From Lysobacter antibioticus (GTDB lineage Bacteria > Pseudomonadota > Gammaproteobacteria > Xanthomonadales > Xanthomonadaceae), in contig NZ_JMTZ01000070.1 in assembly GCF_000731095.1 (NCBI RefSeq), positions 1 to 38,538 of the forward strand: a stretch of 38,538 nucleotides of DNA. Direction: 5' to 3'. Of this stretch, positions 8,528 to 16,223 are shown one piece after another. Each line of letters begins with the position of its first letter. The stretch's first letter is position 1. The notes under the pieces are model-generated. The model had not been told where the DNA came from. It did not search any database and saw nothing but the letters and a program-made list of their open reading frames with translations. The position numbers were made by a program, and so were the translations under genes.

Positions 8528-8878
8528 TCAGCGGTCCGACCACACCGCCAGTTCGTAGCCGTCCGGGTCGATGAAGTGGAAGCGGCGGCCGCCGGGGAAT
8601 TCGTGGCTGGCCACGATCTTCGCGCCGGCGGCTTCGACGCGGCCTTGCGCCTGCGCGAGGTCGTCGGCGTACAGCACGATCAAGGCGCCGCCCGGGCGCG
8701 GCGCGCCGTGGGTGCTGAAGCCGCCCTTCATGCGGCCGTCGTCGAACTCGCAGTAGTCCGGGCCGTAGTCGGTGAAGCTCCAGCCGAACGCCGCGCCGTA
8801 GAAGGCCTTGGACGCGGCGATGTCGGCGACGGTGAATTCGATGTAGTCCAGGCGCAGGTTGCGGTCGGAAGCGGTCAT
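8528..8878 (-). CDS. VOC (glyoxalase/bleomycin resistance-like) family protein
   Basis: A 116-residue single VOC domain: LDYIEFTVADIAASKAFYGA at the start, GPDYCEFDDGRMKGGF in the middle and RRFHFIDPDGYELAVWSDR at the end, the usual two beta-alpha-beta-beta-beta modules. Glu-type metal ligands of true glyoxalase I are only partly apparent, so the activity is open; single-domain VOC proteins act as dimers in small-molecule lyases, dioxygenases or drug-binding resistance proteins. AGGAA lies ahead of the ATG. It is followed closely on the opposite flank by a hydrolase gene on the same strand (30-base gap), so the two may be co-transcribed. Confidence 0.9.
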   Translation of the reverse strand: MTASDRNLRLDYIEFTVADIAASKAFYGAAFGWSFTDYGPDYCEFDDGRMKGGFSTHGAPRPGGALIVLYADDLAQAQGRVEAAGAKIVASHEFPGGRRFHFIDPDGYELAVWSDR

Positions 8879-8908
8879 GGCGGTTCCTGTCGGGAGGGGA
8901 ATGGCGAA

Positions 8909-9787
8909 TCAGCCGGCCGGGCGCGGACGGACTTGTTCGGTGAGGAATCCGCTCAGCGCGCGGCGGAATTCCGCCGAGTCCGCGGCGTTCGTATGGTCGC
9001 GCGCGGGAACGATCAGCAACTGCTTGCGGCCCTCGGGCTGCGGCGTCGCCTGGTACAAGGCTTCGGCGAAGCGCGGCGGCGTGGCGGTGTCGTTCTCGCC
9101 GGCAACGAACAGCACGGGCTCGTCCAGGGCGGCTACGACTTGTTGGTTGCCCTGGCCGGCCAAGGCGCCCGCCGGTGCGACGCGCCGCACCAGGATCCGC
9201 GCCCACAGCTTCTGCCGAGAGCGCATGTACGCGCCCCAGTCCTCGAAGTTGGTCACCGAGCTTTCCAGGATCAAGCCGTCCAACTGGCGCGCCGCGGCGA
9301 CCTGGCCGGCCATGAAACTGCCCAGCGAATGGCCGTGCACGATCAGCGGCACGGCGCCCAGCTCGGGCTCCGCGCGCAGGCTGTCGTAGACGGTGGTCGC
9401 GTCGGTCAGCAAGGCCTCCAGCGAGGCCGTGCCGGTGCTGGCGCCATAGCCGCGGTGATCGACCAGGACGAAGTTGACCGGCGCTTCGGCATAGGCCTTT
9501 GCGCTGGTCGCGGCATGCTTGGCCACGGTGTAGCCGTTGCCGCCGAAATACAGCACCGTGGCGACCGCGTCGCTGCGCAGGAAACGCAGCGAATACAGCT
9601 GCGCTCCGTCGGCGGCGGCGATGCGGGTTTCCTCGATGCGGTAAGCCGGAAGCTGGGTGCGCAACGCGGCCAGATCGGCCGAGGGCGCCGCGCGCGGGAT
9701 CACGATGTTGTCCTCGCGCACGTGCCAGGTGCAGGCGGACAGGCCGACGACGAGCCACAAAGAACACAGACGACGGACGAACTGCAT
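8909..9787 (-). CDS. Alpha/beta-hydrolase lipoprotein (YfhR/BEM46-like)
   Basis: A 292-residue serine hydrolase. Residues 1-19 form a lipoprotein signal ending LSAC, so the enzyme is predicted to be membrane-anchored outside the cytoplasm. The core shows VLYFGGNGYT (oxyanion-hole region), VDHRGYGASTG, the nucleophile elbow GHSLGSF, the acid in AGENDTATPP and the His in ARDHTNA. AAGGAGG precedes the ATG and fixes the start; the frame remains open further upstream only because of GC bias. The VOC gene follows 30 bases after its stop. Substrate unknown; esterase or peptidase activity is typical of the family. Confidence 0.9.
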   Translation of the reverse strand: MQFVRRLCSLWLVVGLSACTWHVREDNIVIPRAAPSADLAALRTQLPAYRIEETRIAAADGAQLYSLRFLRSDAVATVLYFGGNGYTVAKHAATSAKAYAEAPVNFVLVDHRGYGASTGTASLEALLTDATTVYDSLRAEPELGAVPLIVHGHSLGSFMAGQVAAARQLDGLILESSVTNFEDWGAYMRSRQKLWARILVRRVAPAGALAGQGNQQVVAALDEPVLFVAGENDTATPPRFAEALYQATPQPEGRKQLLIVPARDHTNAADSAEFRRALSGFLTEQVRPRPAG

Positions 9788-9931
9788 CGGATCCTCCTTG
9801 AGTTGATGGTGCCTTGCCGGCAAGCCGCAGATGATGCCGTTGGCAAGATTGTCATGTATCGCGGCTCGCGTGAGCGAAACAAAGCGGGCCGATTCGACAC
9901 GGCGATGTTGCGGCGAACCGGCTGCCCCGAT

Positions 9932-9960
9932 ATCGGCCGTGTCGACATCGGCCGTGTCGA
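9932..9960. repeat. Short direct repeat ATCGGCCGTGTCGA x2
   Basis: Two 14-base copies separated by one base in the 250-base gap between the hydrolase and the CsgG-type gene. The rest of the gap holds the terminator at 9985-10014 and, presumably, the hydrolase promoter. Confidence 0.7.
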
Positions 9961-9984
9961 GTCCGTGCAGAAGCGTCGCGCCAA

Positions 9985-10014
9985 CGAAAAAGGCCGCCGG
10001 TTTCCCGGCGGCCT
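9985..10014 (-). terminator. Intrinsic terminator of the CsgG-type gene
   Basis: On the minus strand AGGCCGCCGG pairs with CCGGCGGCCT across a four-base loop and is followed by TTTTTC. It starts 25 bases after the stop codon at 10039. Confidence 0.92.
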
Positions 10015-10038
10015 TCGCGCACGCGAACGAATCGCAGC

Positions 10039-11004
10039 TTACTTCGACAGTTCCAGCGCCAGCGAAGAGACCCAGCCCTTGTTGCCGAGTTCGTCTTCGA
10101 CTTCCCACATCGCACCCTGCTTGGTGCCGGTGGGGTAGAGCATCATGCCCGGGTCGAGCGGACGCACGACCTTGCCGGTGCCGGAGGCGTTGGCGAACAG
10201 GCGCGCGGCCTTGACCACGGTGACGGCCTGCTGCGAGTTCGACGCCGAGGGGTTGTCCGACAGACCGCCGAGCTCGGTGACCAGGTTGGTGTAAGCCTGC
10301 AGGTAGGCCATGGTGATGACCTGGCCGACTTCGGTGTTGGCATAGCCGGACACGCCGGCGCCGCCGAGACCGCTGCTGCCGAACAGCGCGCCGCTGGCGC
10401 CGAAGCCGATGTCGGTCTTCTTGGCGCTGCCTTCGGCCATCGCGACCTGCTCGGACGAGCGCACGTCGGTCACGGTCAGGACCACGTCGGCGGTCTTCTT
10501 GCTGAAGTTGAGGTTGCTCGCCACCGCGCCGGCCTTGCCGCCGATCAGGCCGCCGAGCAGGCCGCCGATCGCGTTGCCGCCGGCGTTGCTGTTCTTGGAG
10601 ATCAGGTCGGGCACCAGCACGTAGTCGGCGGCGCGGACCTGGCCCTTGCCGATGTTGGACTTGTTGCGCAGCTGGCCGCTGGAGGCGAGCTCGCGTTCGC
10701 GCATCGCCATGTCCATGCCGGCGCCGCGGTCGACCAGGGTGAAGCAACGCGACTTCTGCACGAACACCTTGATCAGCTTGCTCGGCGCCGGCAGCTGCTG
10801 GCCGCTCCACCAGTTGACCGTGTCTTCCGGCTCGATCACCGAGATCGCGCCCAGGTTTTTCGAGCAGGTCGGAATCTGGTTCATTTTTTCCGCACGCAGA
10901 TCCTGCGCGCTCTTTCTCTGCGCCCAGGTCGGTGCGGCGCTCAGCGCCATACCCAACCCGATCACGCATGCCACCGCTTGAATTCCCCTGCTTGCCGTCT
11001 TCAT
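10039..11004 (-). CDS. Exported CsgG-type protein with C-terminal SH3-like segment
   Basis: A 321-residue exported protein. The signal peptide (about 1-28) ends SAAPTWAQ. The body resembles the CsgG/holdfast-attachment family: KLIKVFVQKSRCFTLVDRG, a RERELASSGQ helix, AADYVLVPDLISKN, a glycine-rich loop GGNAIGGLLGGLIGGKAGA, and ADVVLTVTDVRSSEQVAMAEG. The last 60 residues (PGMMLYPTG, GNKGWVSSLALELSK) look like an SH3-type domain, perhaps binding cell wall. CsgG itself is a lipoprotein pore for curli; this one has no lipobox and no curli genes nearby, so a secretion role is not supported. AAGGAAG precedes the ATG and a strong terminator follows. Confidence 0.82.
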   Translation of the reverse strand: MKTASRGIQAVACVIGLGMALSAAPTWAQRKSAQDLRAEKMNQIPTCSKNLGAISVIEPEDTVNWWSGQQLPAPSKLIKVFVQKSRCFTLVDRGAGMDMAMRERELASSGQLRNKSNIGKGQVRAADYVLVPDLISKNSNAGGNAIGGLLGGLIGGKAGAVASNLNFSKKTADVVLTVTDVRSSEQVAMAEGSAKKTDIGFGASGALFGSSGLGGAGVSGYANTEVGQVITMAYLQAYTNLVTELGGLSDNPSASNSQQAVTVVKAARLFANASGTGKVVRPLDPGMMLYPTGTKQGAMWEVEDELGNKGWVSSLALELSK

Positions 11005-11308
11005 CGTTTCTTCCTTAATACTGCTTTCCTGTTTGCCGCGACACGATGATCGCGACGCCTGACGGAGTCCGTTCGTCACCCGGCTTGCGCTGCGCGTGCA
11101 GCGGGAGGTCGCCGGGGCCCCAGACGAAGTCGGCCGCGACGTATCGCGCCCGAGTGGAGACTCGCCCGCCAATGATAACGTGATCGCCGTTCTATTCAGG
11201 TCACCCCACCTGTCCACTCTGACAGGCGGTCGCGGCCGGCGAGACGGGGCTGGCCTACAAGGGGGGTGCCCTGCGCAGCACTGTTCCCCATCGAGTCCAC
11301 GTCCAACC
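11005..11308. other. Divergent intergenic region between the CsgG-type and ATPase genes
   Basis: About 300 bases holding both promoters. The only structure I see is an interrupted inverted repeat, CCTGTC (11209-11214) and GACAGG (11221-11226), about 85 bases before the ATPase start, and a relatively AT-rich patch (AATGATAACGTGATCG) near 11171. The ATPase frame stays open through part of this region, but the start at 11309 gives the conserved N-terminus. Confidence 0.5.
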
Positions 11309-12469
11309 ATGTTGAGCACCCTGGCCGTCGCCAATTACCGGTCCCTGCGCCAGCTCGCGCTGCCGATGGGACGCTTGAACCTGGTCACCGGCGCCAATGG
11401 CAGCGGCAAGTCCAATCTCTATCGCGCCTTGCGCCTGTTGGCCGAAACCGCCCAGGGCGGGGTGGTGCCGGCGCTGGCGCGCGAGGGCGGGCTCGGCTCG
11501 ACCCTGTGGGCCGGCCCGGAAACGATCTCGCCGCGGATGAAGCGCGGCGAGGTGCCGGTGCAGGGTGTGGCGCGCACCGAACCGGTGTCGCTGCGGCTCG
11601 GTTTCGCCGGCGACGAATACGGTTATGCGATCGACCTCGGGCTGCCGGTGCCGAGCCGTTCCTTGTTCGCCCACGATCCGGAGATCAAGCGCGAGGTGAT
11701 CTGGAGCGGGCCGTTCCTGCGTCCGGCCAGCGTGCTGGTCGACCGGCGCGGGGCGATGGCGCGGGTGCGCGACGGTCGTGCCTGGCGCGTGGCGGCCGAG
11801 CACCTGAGTCCGTTCGAAAGTCTGTTCGGCCAGATCGCCGACCCGCAGACCGCGCCGGAGGTGCTGAGCCTGCGCGAAACCATCCGCGGTTGGCGCTTCT
11901 ACGATCATTTCCGCAGCGATGCGCAAGCGCCGGCGCGGCAGCCGCAGTTGGGCACGCGCACGCCGGTGCTGAGCCACGACGGCCGCGACCTGGCCGCGGC
12001 CTGGCAGACCATTCGCGAAATCGGCGATCCGCAGGCGCTCGACGCAGCGGTGAGCGATGCGTTTCCCGGCGCGCGCGTGAGCGTGGTCGGCGACGGCGGA
12101 CGTTTTCTGTTGGAGTTTTCCCAGCACGGCCTGTTGCGGCCCTTGTCGGCTGCGGAATTGTCCGACGGCACCTTGCGTTATCTGCTGTGGATCGCTGCCC
12201 TGCACACGCCGCGGCCGCCGCCGCTGATGGTGCTCAACGAGCCCGAGACCAGCCTGCATCCAGACCTGTTGCCGGCCTTGGCGCGGCTGATCGCGCGCGC
12301 CGCCACCCGCACCCAGGTCTGGGTGGTCTCGCATGCCTCGCGTCTGATCGCGGCCTTGGAGGCCGAACCGGCTTGCAACACCATCCAGTTGGAAAAGCAG
12401 TTCAGCCAGACCGGAGTGGTGGGGCAGGGGATGCTGGATGCGCCGGCGTGGTATTGGCCGGAGCGGTAG
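11309..12469 (+). CDS. AAA15-type (RecF/OLD-like) ATPase
   Basis: A 386-residue ABC-class ATPase. The N-terminus (LSTLAVANYRSLRQLALP) is the first strand of the fold, followed by the Walker A GANGSGKS with Lys34. A regulatory insert occupies the middle. The C-terminal lobe has the ABC signature region LSAAELSDGTLRYLLW, Walker B LMVLNEPETSLHPDLLP and the switch His in VVSHASRLI. No TOPRIM nuclease domain is visible, unlike OLD proteins, and no partner nuclease gene is adjacent. Such stand-alone ATPases are common in xanthomonads; some relatives belong to defence systems, but there is no context for that here. Confidence 0.9.
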   Translation: MLSTLAVANYRSLRQLALPMGRLNLVTGANGSGKSNLYRALRLLAETAQGGVVPALAREGGLGSTLWAGPETISPRMKRGEVPVQGVARTEPVSLRLGFAGDEYGYAIDLGLPVPSRSLFAHDPEIKREVIWSGPFLRPASVLVDRRGAMARVRDGRAWRVAAEHLSPFESLFGQIADPQTAPEVLSLRETIRGWRFYDHFRSDAQAPARQPQLGTRTPVLSHDGRDLAAAWQTIREIGDPQALDAAVSDAFPGARVSVVGDGGRFLLEFSQHGLLRPLSAAELSDGTLRYLLWIAALHTPRPPPLMVLNEPETSLHPDLLPALARLIARAATRTQVWVVSHASRLIAALEAEPACNTIQLEKQFSQTGVVGQGMLDAPAWYWPER

Positions 12470-12507
12470 GCGAACCAGGTGCACTGGCTTGGCAACGGCG
12501 CCGACGG

Positions 12508-12531
12508 CAACAGCAACAGCAACAGCAACAG
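12508..12531. repeat. Hexanucleotide tandem repeat, CAACAG x4
   Basis: Four perfect CAACAG units directly abut the left arm of the inverted repeat at 12533-12692. The unit is a one-base relative of the GGCAAC repeat at the window start. Confidence 0.9.
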
Positions 12532-12532
12532 C

Positions 12533-12692
12533 AAATCCCCCCTGGCCCCCCTTTTTCAAAGGGGGGAGCGCTTGGGCTGTTGGCGGTGGGATCCGACGAC
12601 TGCTTGAGTGGCCGGTTGAGTGGCCGGTTGAGTGGCCGGCTCAGACGGCTTTGCTGTTCCCCCCCTTTGAAAAAGGGGGGCAGGGGGGATTT
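12533..12692. repeat. Long inverted repeat of C-tract/G-tract arms
   Basis: Left arm 12533-12566 reads AAAT, six C, TGG, six C, TTTTTC, AAA, six G. The right arm 12659-12692 is its reverse complement apart from one or two single-base length changes in the tracts. Each arm is itself a small hairpin (C6-T5 against A3-G6). The 92-base spacer holds three tandem 12-mers. No coding frame is credible here. The arms resemble a dispersed intergenic repeat I associate with this family of bacteria. Confidence 0.85.
12604..12639. repeat. 12-bp tandem repeat TTGAGTGGCCGG x3
   Basis: Three perfect copies sit between the arms of the inverted repeat at 12533-12692. Confidence 0.95.
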
Positions 12693-12760
12693 GCCTTTGC
12701 TGTTCCGCTCAAAACGGAGCAGGCGATCCCTCAATCGCGTATTCCAACGACGCGCATGCT

Positions 12761-13702
12761 CTAACCGCAAACCACCGCCGGGTTGGCCGGGTCCCACGCC
12801 ACCAACTGCGGAATACGCTCCACCAGCAAGTCGATCGCCGCGCGCGTGCGCAGCGGCAGGTAATGCGTATGCGGCCAGACTGCGTTGATGCGGCTGCCGA
12901 TGACGCGGTCGGCGTACATCACCATCTGCAGCTCGCCGTTGCGTACGTAACGCGACAGCATCCAGCACGGCAGCAAGGCCAGGCCGGCACCGGCGACCGC
13001 GGCGTCGGCGATGGCTTCCAGGTCGTCGAAGCGCAAGCGCGCCTGGACCCGCGGTTCGCGCACTTCGCCATCGTCGTCGCGCAAGCGCCACGCCACGGTA
13101 TGGCCGTTGCGCCCGTACACGACGGCCTGATGGCCTTCGAATTCGTCGACGTTGCGCGGCCGTCCGCACCGCGCCAGGTACTCGGGCGAAGCGCAGATGC
13201 CCAGCCGCTCTTCGGTCAGCTGACGCGCCGCCAAGGTCGAGCTGTCGGGCAAGCGGCCGATGCGGATCGCCAGGTCGTAGCCGTCCTCGACCAGGTCGAC
13301 GACGCGGTCGCTGAAGGACAGATCGATGTCCAGGCGCGGATGGCGCTGCGCCAGCTCCAGCATCACCGGTGCCACGCAACGGCGGCCGAACTGGACCGAT
13401 GCGCTGACCCGCAGGCGCCCGCTCGGTTCGCGCCGGCCGCTGTCCAGCGCGGCTTCGGCGGCATCGAGTTCGGCCAGGGCTTTGACGCAACGTTCGTAAT
13501 AGGCTTGGCCGTCGTCGGTCAGGCTTTGCCGGCGCGTGCTGCGGTTGAACAGGCGCGCGCCGAGCTGCTGTTCGAGCCGGGCGATGCGTTTGCCGATCGC
13601 CGAACGGGTCACGCCCAGGCGCTCGGCCGAGACCGCGAAACTGCCGGCCTCGGCGGCTTGGACGAAGGCGACGATGCCGAGCAATCGGTCGTTGACGGCC
13701 AT
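12761..13702 (-). CDS. LysR family transcriptional regulator
   Basis: A 313-residue LTTR. Residues 1-62 carry the winged helix-turn-helix (LLGIVAFVQAAEAGSFAVSA, then GVTRSAIGKRIARLEQQLGA and LFNRSTRRQSLT). The remainder is the two-lobed effector domain, including GRLRVSASVQFGRR and DLAIRIGRLPDSSTLAARQL, typical of the CrgA/DsdC-like subgroup. AGGAA precedes the ATG. It is divergent from an MDR oxidoreductase with 144 bases between the starts, the classic arrangement for a LysR regulator and its target, so it probably controls that gene. Effector unknown. Confidence 0.93.
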   Translation of the reverse strand: MAVNDRLLGIVAFVQAAEAGSFAVSAERLGVTRSAIGKRIARLEQQLGARLFNRSTRRQSLTDDGQAYYERCVKALAELDAAEAALDSGRREPSGRLRVSASVQFGRRCVAPVMLELAQRHPRLDIDLSFSDRVVDLVEDGYDLAIRIGRLPDSSTLAARQLTEERLGICASPEYLARCGRPRNVDEFEGHQAVVYGRNGHTVAWRLRDDDGEVREPRVQARLRFDDLEAIADAAVAGAGLALLPCWMLSRYVRNGELQMVMYADRVIGSRINAVWPHTHYLPLRTRAAIDLLVERIPQLVAWDPANPAVVCG

Positions 13703-13715
13703 ATTGGTTCCTATT

Positions 13716-13777
13716 GCGCTACAGAATGTGGATTAAGAAGAGGCACTGCGGATATGTCGGAAGCGATATCGTAGCGC
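13716..13777. promoter_or_regulatory. Separated inverted pair in the LysR/oxidoreductase promoter region
   Basis: GCGCTAC (13716-13722) and GTAGCGC (13771-13777) face each other in the divergent promoter region. The 48-base spacing could match two LysR-type half-site contacts on a bent promoter, but seven-base matches are weak evidence. Confidence 0.25.
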
Positions 13778-13846
13778 CACTCGATCGCCCCGGCACCTGT
13801 TCCCGACCGCCGGCGGTCGCCTCCCCCCTCAGACATAGAGACAGAC

Positions 13847-14863
13847 ATGAAGGCTTATCGCATCGACAGTGGCGCCGGCATCGGCGCGTTGCAGCAGTTC
13901 GAGCGCGCGTCCGCGCCGCTGGGCGCCGGCCAGGTACGGATGCGGGTGCGCGCGGTGTCGCTGAACTTCCGCGACCTGATGATCGCCAAGGGCACCTACC
14001 TGAGCGAACCGGTCGCGCCGTTCGTGCCGGCCTCCGATGCGGTCGGCGAAATCGTCGAAGTCGGCGCGGACAGCCGCTTGTGGAAAGTCGGCGATCGCGT
14101 CGCCACCAGCTTCTTCCCGCATTGGCTGCAGGGCGCGCCGACGCCGTACGCCACCCGCGACGCCTTCGGCGCGGTCGTCGACGGCGTGCTGGCCGAAGAG
14201 ATCGTGGTCTCCGAGCAGTCCGTGTTCGCCGTGCCCGCGCATCTCGACGACGCCCAGGCCGCGACCCTGACCTGCGCCGGCGTCACCGCCTGGAATGCGA
14301 TGTTCGTCGAGGCGAAGCTGCAGCCCGGCGCCAGCGTGCTGCTGCTCGGCACCGGCGGCGTTTCGATCTGGGGCCTGCAACTGGCCAAGGCCGCCGGCTT
14401 GCAGGCGATCGTCACGTCCTCGAGCGATGAGAAGCTGGTTCGCGCCAAGGCGCTCGGCGCCGATGCGACCGTCAACTACCGCACCACCCCGGAATGGCAG
14501 GACGAAGTGCGCGCGCTGACCGGCGGCCGCGGCGTCGACGCGGTGCTCGAAGTCGGCGGCAAGGGCACCTTGCAGCGTTCGATCGATGCCGCCGCGATGG
14601 GCGGCACCATCGCCGTCATCGGCGGCGTCAGCGGCTTCGCCGGCGAGTTCGATCCGTTCGCGCTGATCACCGGCGCCAAGCGCCTGTCGGGCATCTACGT
14701 CGGCAGCCGCGGCATGGCCGAGGACTTGTCGCGCTTCGTCGGCGTCAACCGCATCGTCCCGGTGGTCGATCGCGTGTTCGGTTTCGACCAGGCGCGCCAA
14801 GCCTACGACTATCTCGACGGCGGCGCTCATTTCGGCAAGGTGGTGATCCAGGTCGCCGGCTAA
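13847..14863 (+). CDS. Zinc-independent-looking MDR alcohol dehydrogenase family protein
   Basis: A 338-residue medium-chain dehydrogenase/reductase. The N-terminal GroES-like domain has LNFRDLMIAKGTY and VPASDAVGEIVEVGADSR; the Rossmann domain has LLLGTGGVSIWGLQLAKAAG with the cofactor loop SSSDEKLVRAKALGAD, then GGRGVDAVLEVGG. The first zinc-ligand position (Cys in GxDxxG-type ADHs) appears replaced, as in NADPH:quinone reductase or YhdH-like members, so a zinc-free reductase is more likely than an alcohol dehydrogenase. It is divergent from a LysR gene that probably regulates it. Its stop codon is two bases from a 76-bp perfect palindrome. Confidence 0.9.
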   Translation: MKAYRIDSGAGIGALQQFERASAPLGAGQVRMRVRAVSLNFRDLMIAKGTYLSEPVAPFVPASDAVGEIVEVGADSRLWKVGDRVATSFFPHWLQGAPTPYATRDAFGAVVDGVLAEEIVVSEQSVFAVPAHLDDAQAATLTCAGVTAWNAMFVEAKLQPGASVLLLGTGGVSIWGLQLAKAAGLQAIVTSSSDEKLVRAKALGADATVNYRTTPEWQDEVRALTGGRGVDAVLEVGGKGTLQRSIDAAAMGGTIAVIGGVSGFAGEFDPFALITGAKRLSGIYVGSRGMAEDLSRFVGVNRIVPVVDRVFGFDQARQAYDYLDGGAHFGKVVIQVAG

Positions 14864-14864
14864 G

Positions 14865-14940
14865 CCTCGTCCTCTCGGGAATACCTGCGGCGGCCGCGGA
14901 ACGTTCCGCGGCCGCCGCAGGTATTCCCGAGAGGACGAGG
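14865..14940. repeat. Perfect 76-bp palindrome without spacer
   Basis: Every base of 14865-14902 pairs with 14903-14940; the centre is GGAACGTTCC. The arm starts CCTCGTCCTCTCGGGAATAC and ends CGGCCGCGGAAC. It begins two bases after the oxidoreductase stop codon. It could form a 38-bp RNA hairpin at the mRNA end or a DNA cruciform. There is no T run, so it is not a standard terminator. Confidence 0.97.
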
Positions 14941-14962
14941 GGCCGCGGAACGTTCCGCGGCC
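14941..14962. repeat. 22-bp perfect palindrome repeating the core of its neighbour
   Basis: GGCCGCGGAAC/GTTCCGCGGCC is identical to the central 22 bases (14892-14913) of the adjoining 76-bp palindrome and follows it directly. The rest of the gap to 15074 shows nothing else. Confidence 0.95.
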
Positions 14963-15074
14963 GCCGTTCGCGCGCGCGGCGCCGCGGCTGTCGCGCGACT
15001 GCGACTTTTCGCCGATGTGCGGGGCGCGGGCGGTGTGCGATCTTGAGCGCATCGCCGCCAGTCCTCGAACGCGC

Positions 15075-15635
15075 ATGAATACCACCTCCACATCGCCCGC
15101 GACCGGCGATGCCGTGCGGATCCGCCGCGCCGGCGCCGACGATGCCGGCGCGCTCGCGCTGGCCGGTGCGGCCACCTTCCTGGAAACCTTCGCCGGCATC
15201 CTGCACGGGCGCGACATCGTCGAGCACTGCCGCAAGCAACATGCGCAGGAGGTCTATGCGGATTGGCTGGACGACGCCGGCGCCGCGCTGTGGCTGGCGG
15301 AAACGGCCGAAGGCGCGGCCCCGGTCGGCTATGCGGTGATCGCGCCGCCGAAGTTGCCGCTGCACGATCTGAGTGGGGACGACCTCGAACTCAAGCGCAT
15401 CTACCTGCTCTCGCGTTTCCATGGCGGCGGCGTCGGCCGCGAGTTGATGGAGCAGGCGGTCGCCGAGGCGCGCGTGCGCGGTGCGCGGCGCTTGCTGCTC
15501 GGCGTCTATGCCGGCAACGCACGGGCTTTGGCGTTCTATGCCCGTAACGGTTTCGAGCACGTCGGCGAGCGCCGCTTCCAGGTCGGCGGCAATACCTACG
15601 GCGACGCCATCCTGGCGCTGGACCTGCGCCGATGA
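15075..15635 (+). CDS. GNAT family N-acetyltransferase
   Basis: A 186-residue acetyl-CoA-dependent acetyltransferase. The N-terminal strand is VRIRRAGADDAGALA; the acetyl-CoA motif A is LELKRIYLLSRFHGGGVGREL; motif B is ARALAFYARNGFEHVGERRF. Length and order are standard. The start at 15075 gives a short polar leader; the frame continues 20 codons upstream without improving the match, and no clear ribosome binding site is visible. It overlaps the next GNAT gene by four bases (ATGA), so the two are translationally coupled. Substrate unknown. Confidence 0.9.
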   Translation: MNTTSTSPATGDAVRIRRAGADDAGALALAGAATFLETFAGILHGRDIVEHCRKQHAQEVYADWLDDAGAALWLAETAEGAAPVGYAVIAPPKLPLHDLSGDDLELKRIYLLSRFHGGGVGRELMEQAVAEARVRGARRLLLGVYAGNARALAFYARNGFEHVGERRFQVGGNTYGDAILALDLRR

Positions 15636-16183
15636 GCGTCCTCGTCGAGCGCCTCAGCGCCGGGCGCATCGAGGCCGCGTTGAGCCTGGACGGCAGTTTC
15701 CTGGTCGATTCGCGGCTGAGTCTGCACGCGCGCGACGGCGTCATCGCTTACGAAGCGGTGCCGCTGGCGCCGTACCGCAAGCGTTACGGCGACGAGGCCG
15801 ACGATGACGACCTGCACGATTATCTCGTCGCCGAGGATCGCATCGCCTTCGTCGCGATCGAGCACGGCGAAGTCGTCGGCCGGGTGCTGGTGTCGACGAA
15901 CTGGAACGGGTATGCCTTGATCGACGACATCGCCGTCGACGCGGGCCGCCGGCGCAGCGGCGCGGGTGGGGCCTTGCTCGATCGCGCCATCGCCTGGGCG
16001 CGCGAGCGCGGGCACCCGGGCCTGATACTGGAAACCCAGGACCATAACGTCGCCGCCTGCCGTTTCTACGAACGCCACGGCTTCGTCCTCGGCGGTTTCG
16101 ACCGATTCCATTACCGCCACGATGCGCAGGTGAGGCACGAGACCGCTTTGTTCTGGTATCTCGATCTCGCCGCGCAGGTCTGA
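15632..16183 (+). CDS. GNAT acetyltransferase resembling streptothricin acetyltransferase (SatA)
   Basis: A 183-residue GNAT whose pattern follows the SatA group closely: YRKRYGDEADDDDLHDYL, a VGRVLVSTNWNGYALIDDIA stretch, RRSGAGGALLDRAIAWARER, GLILETQDHNVAACRFYER and HGFVLGGFDRF ending in ETALFWYLDL. SatA proteins acetylate the beta-lysine of streptothricin and so give resistance. The first gene of the pair overlaps it by ATGA. Whether it protects against streptothricin, another peptide antibiotic or serves metabolism cannot be told; the family is confident, the substrate is an inference from similarity recalled rather than searched. Confidence 0.82.
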   Translation: MSVLVERLSAGRIEAALSLDGSFLVDSRLSLHARDGVIAYEAVPLAPYRKRYGDEADDDDLHDYLVAEDRIAFVAIEHGEVVGRVLVSTNWNGYALIDDIAVDAGRRRSGAGGALLDRAIAWARERGHPGLILETQDHNVAACRFYERHGFVLGGFDRFHYRHDAQVRHETALFWYLDLAAQV

Positions 16184-16223
16184 GCGAGTCGCATGGCCGG
16201 CTTGAGAGGCGGCCGCAACGGAC

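Noticed and set aside
9788-10969. Fusion of the hydrolase lipoprotein to an upstream 394-codon extension
   Set aside because: The extension is out of frame with and overlaps the CsgG-type gene, lacks protein character, and would internalise the lipoprotein signal and the AAGGAGG site.
12604-12639. CRISPR array
   Set aside because: The three 12-base units are contiguous with no spacers, and there are no cas genes.
14864-14962. Calling the long palindrome an intrinsic terminator
   Set aside because: There is no T run on either strand after the stem, so a Rho-independent terminator is not supported by sequence alone.
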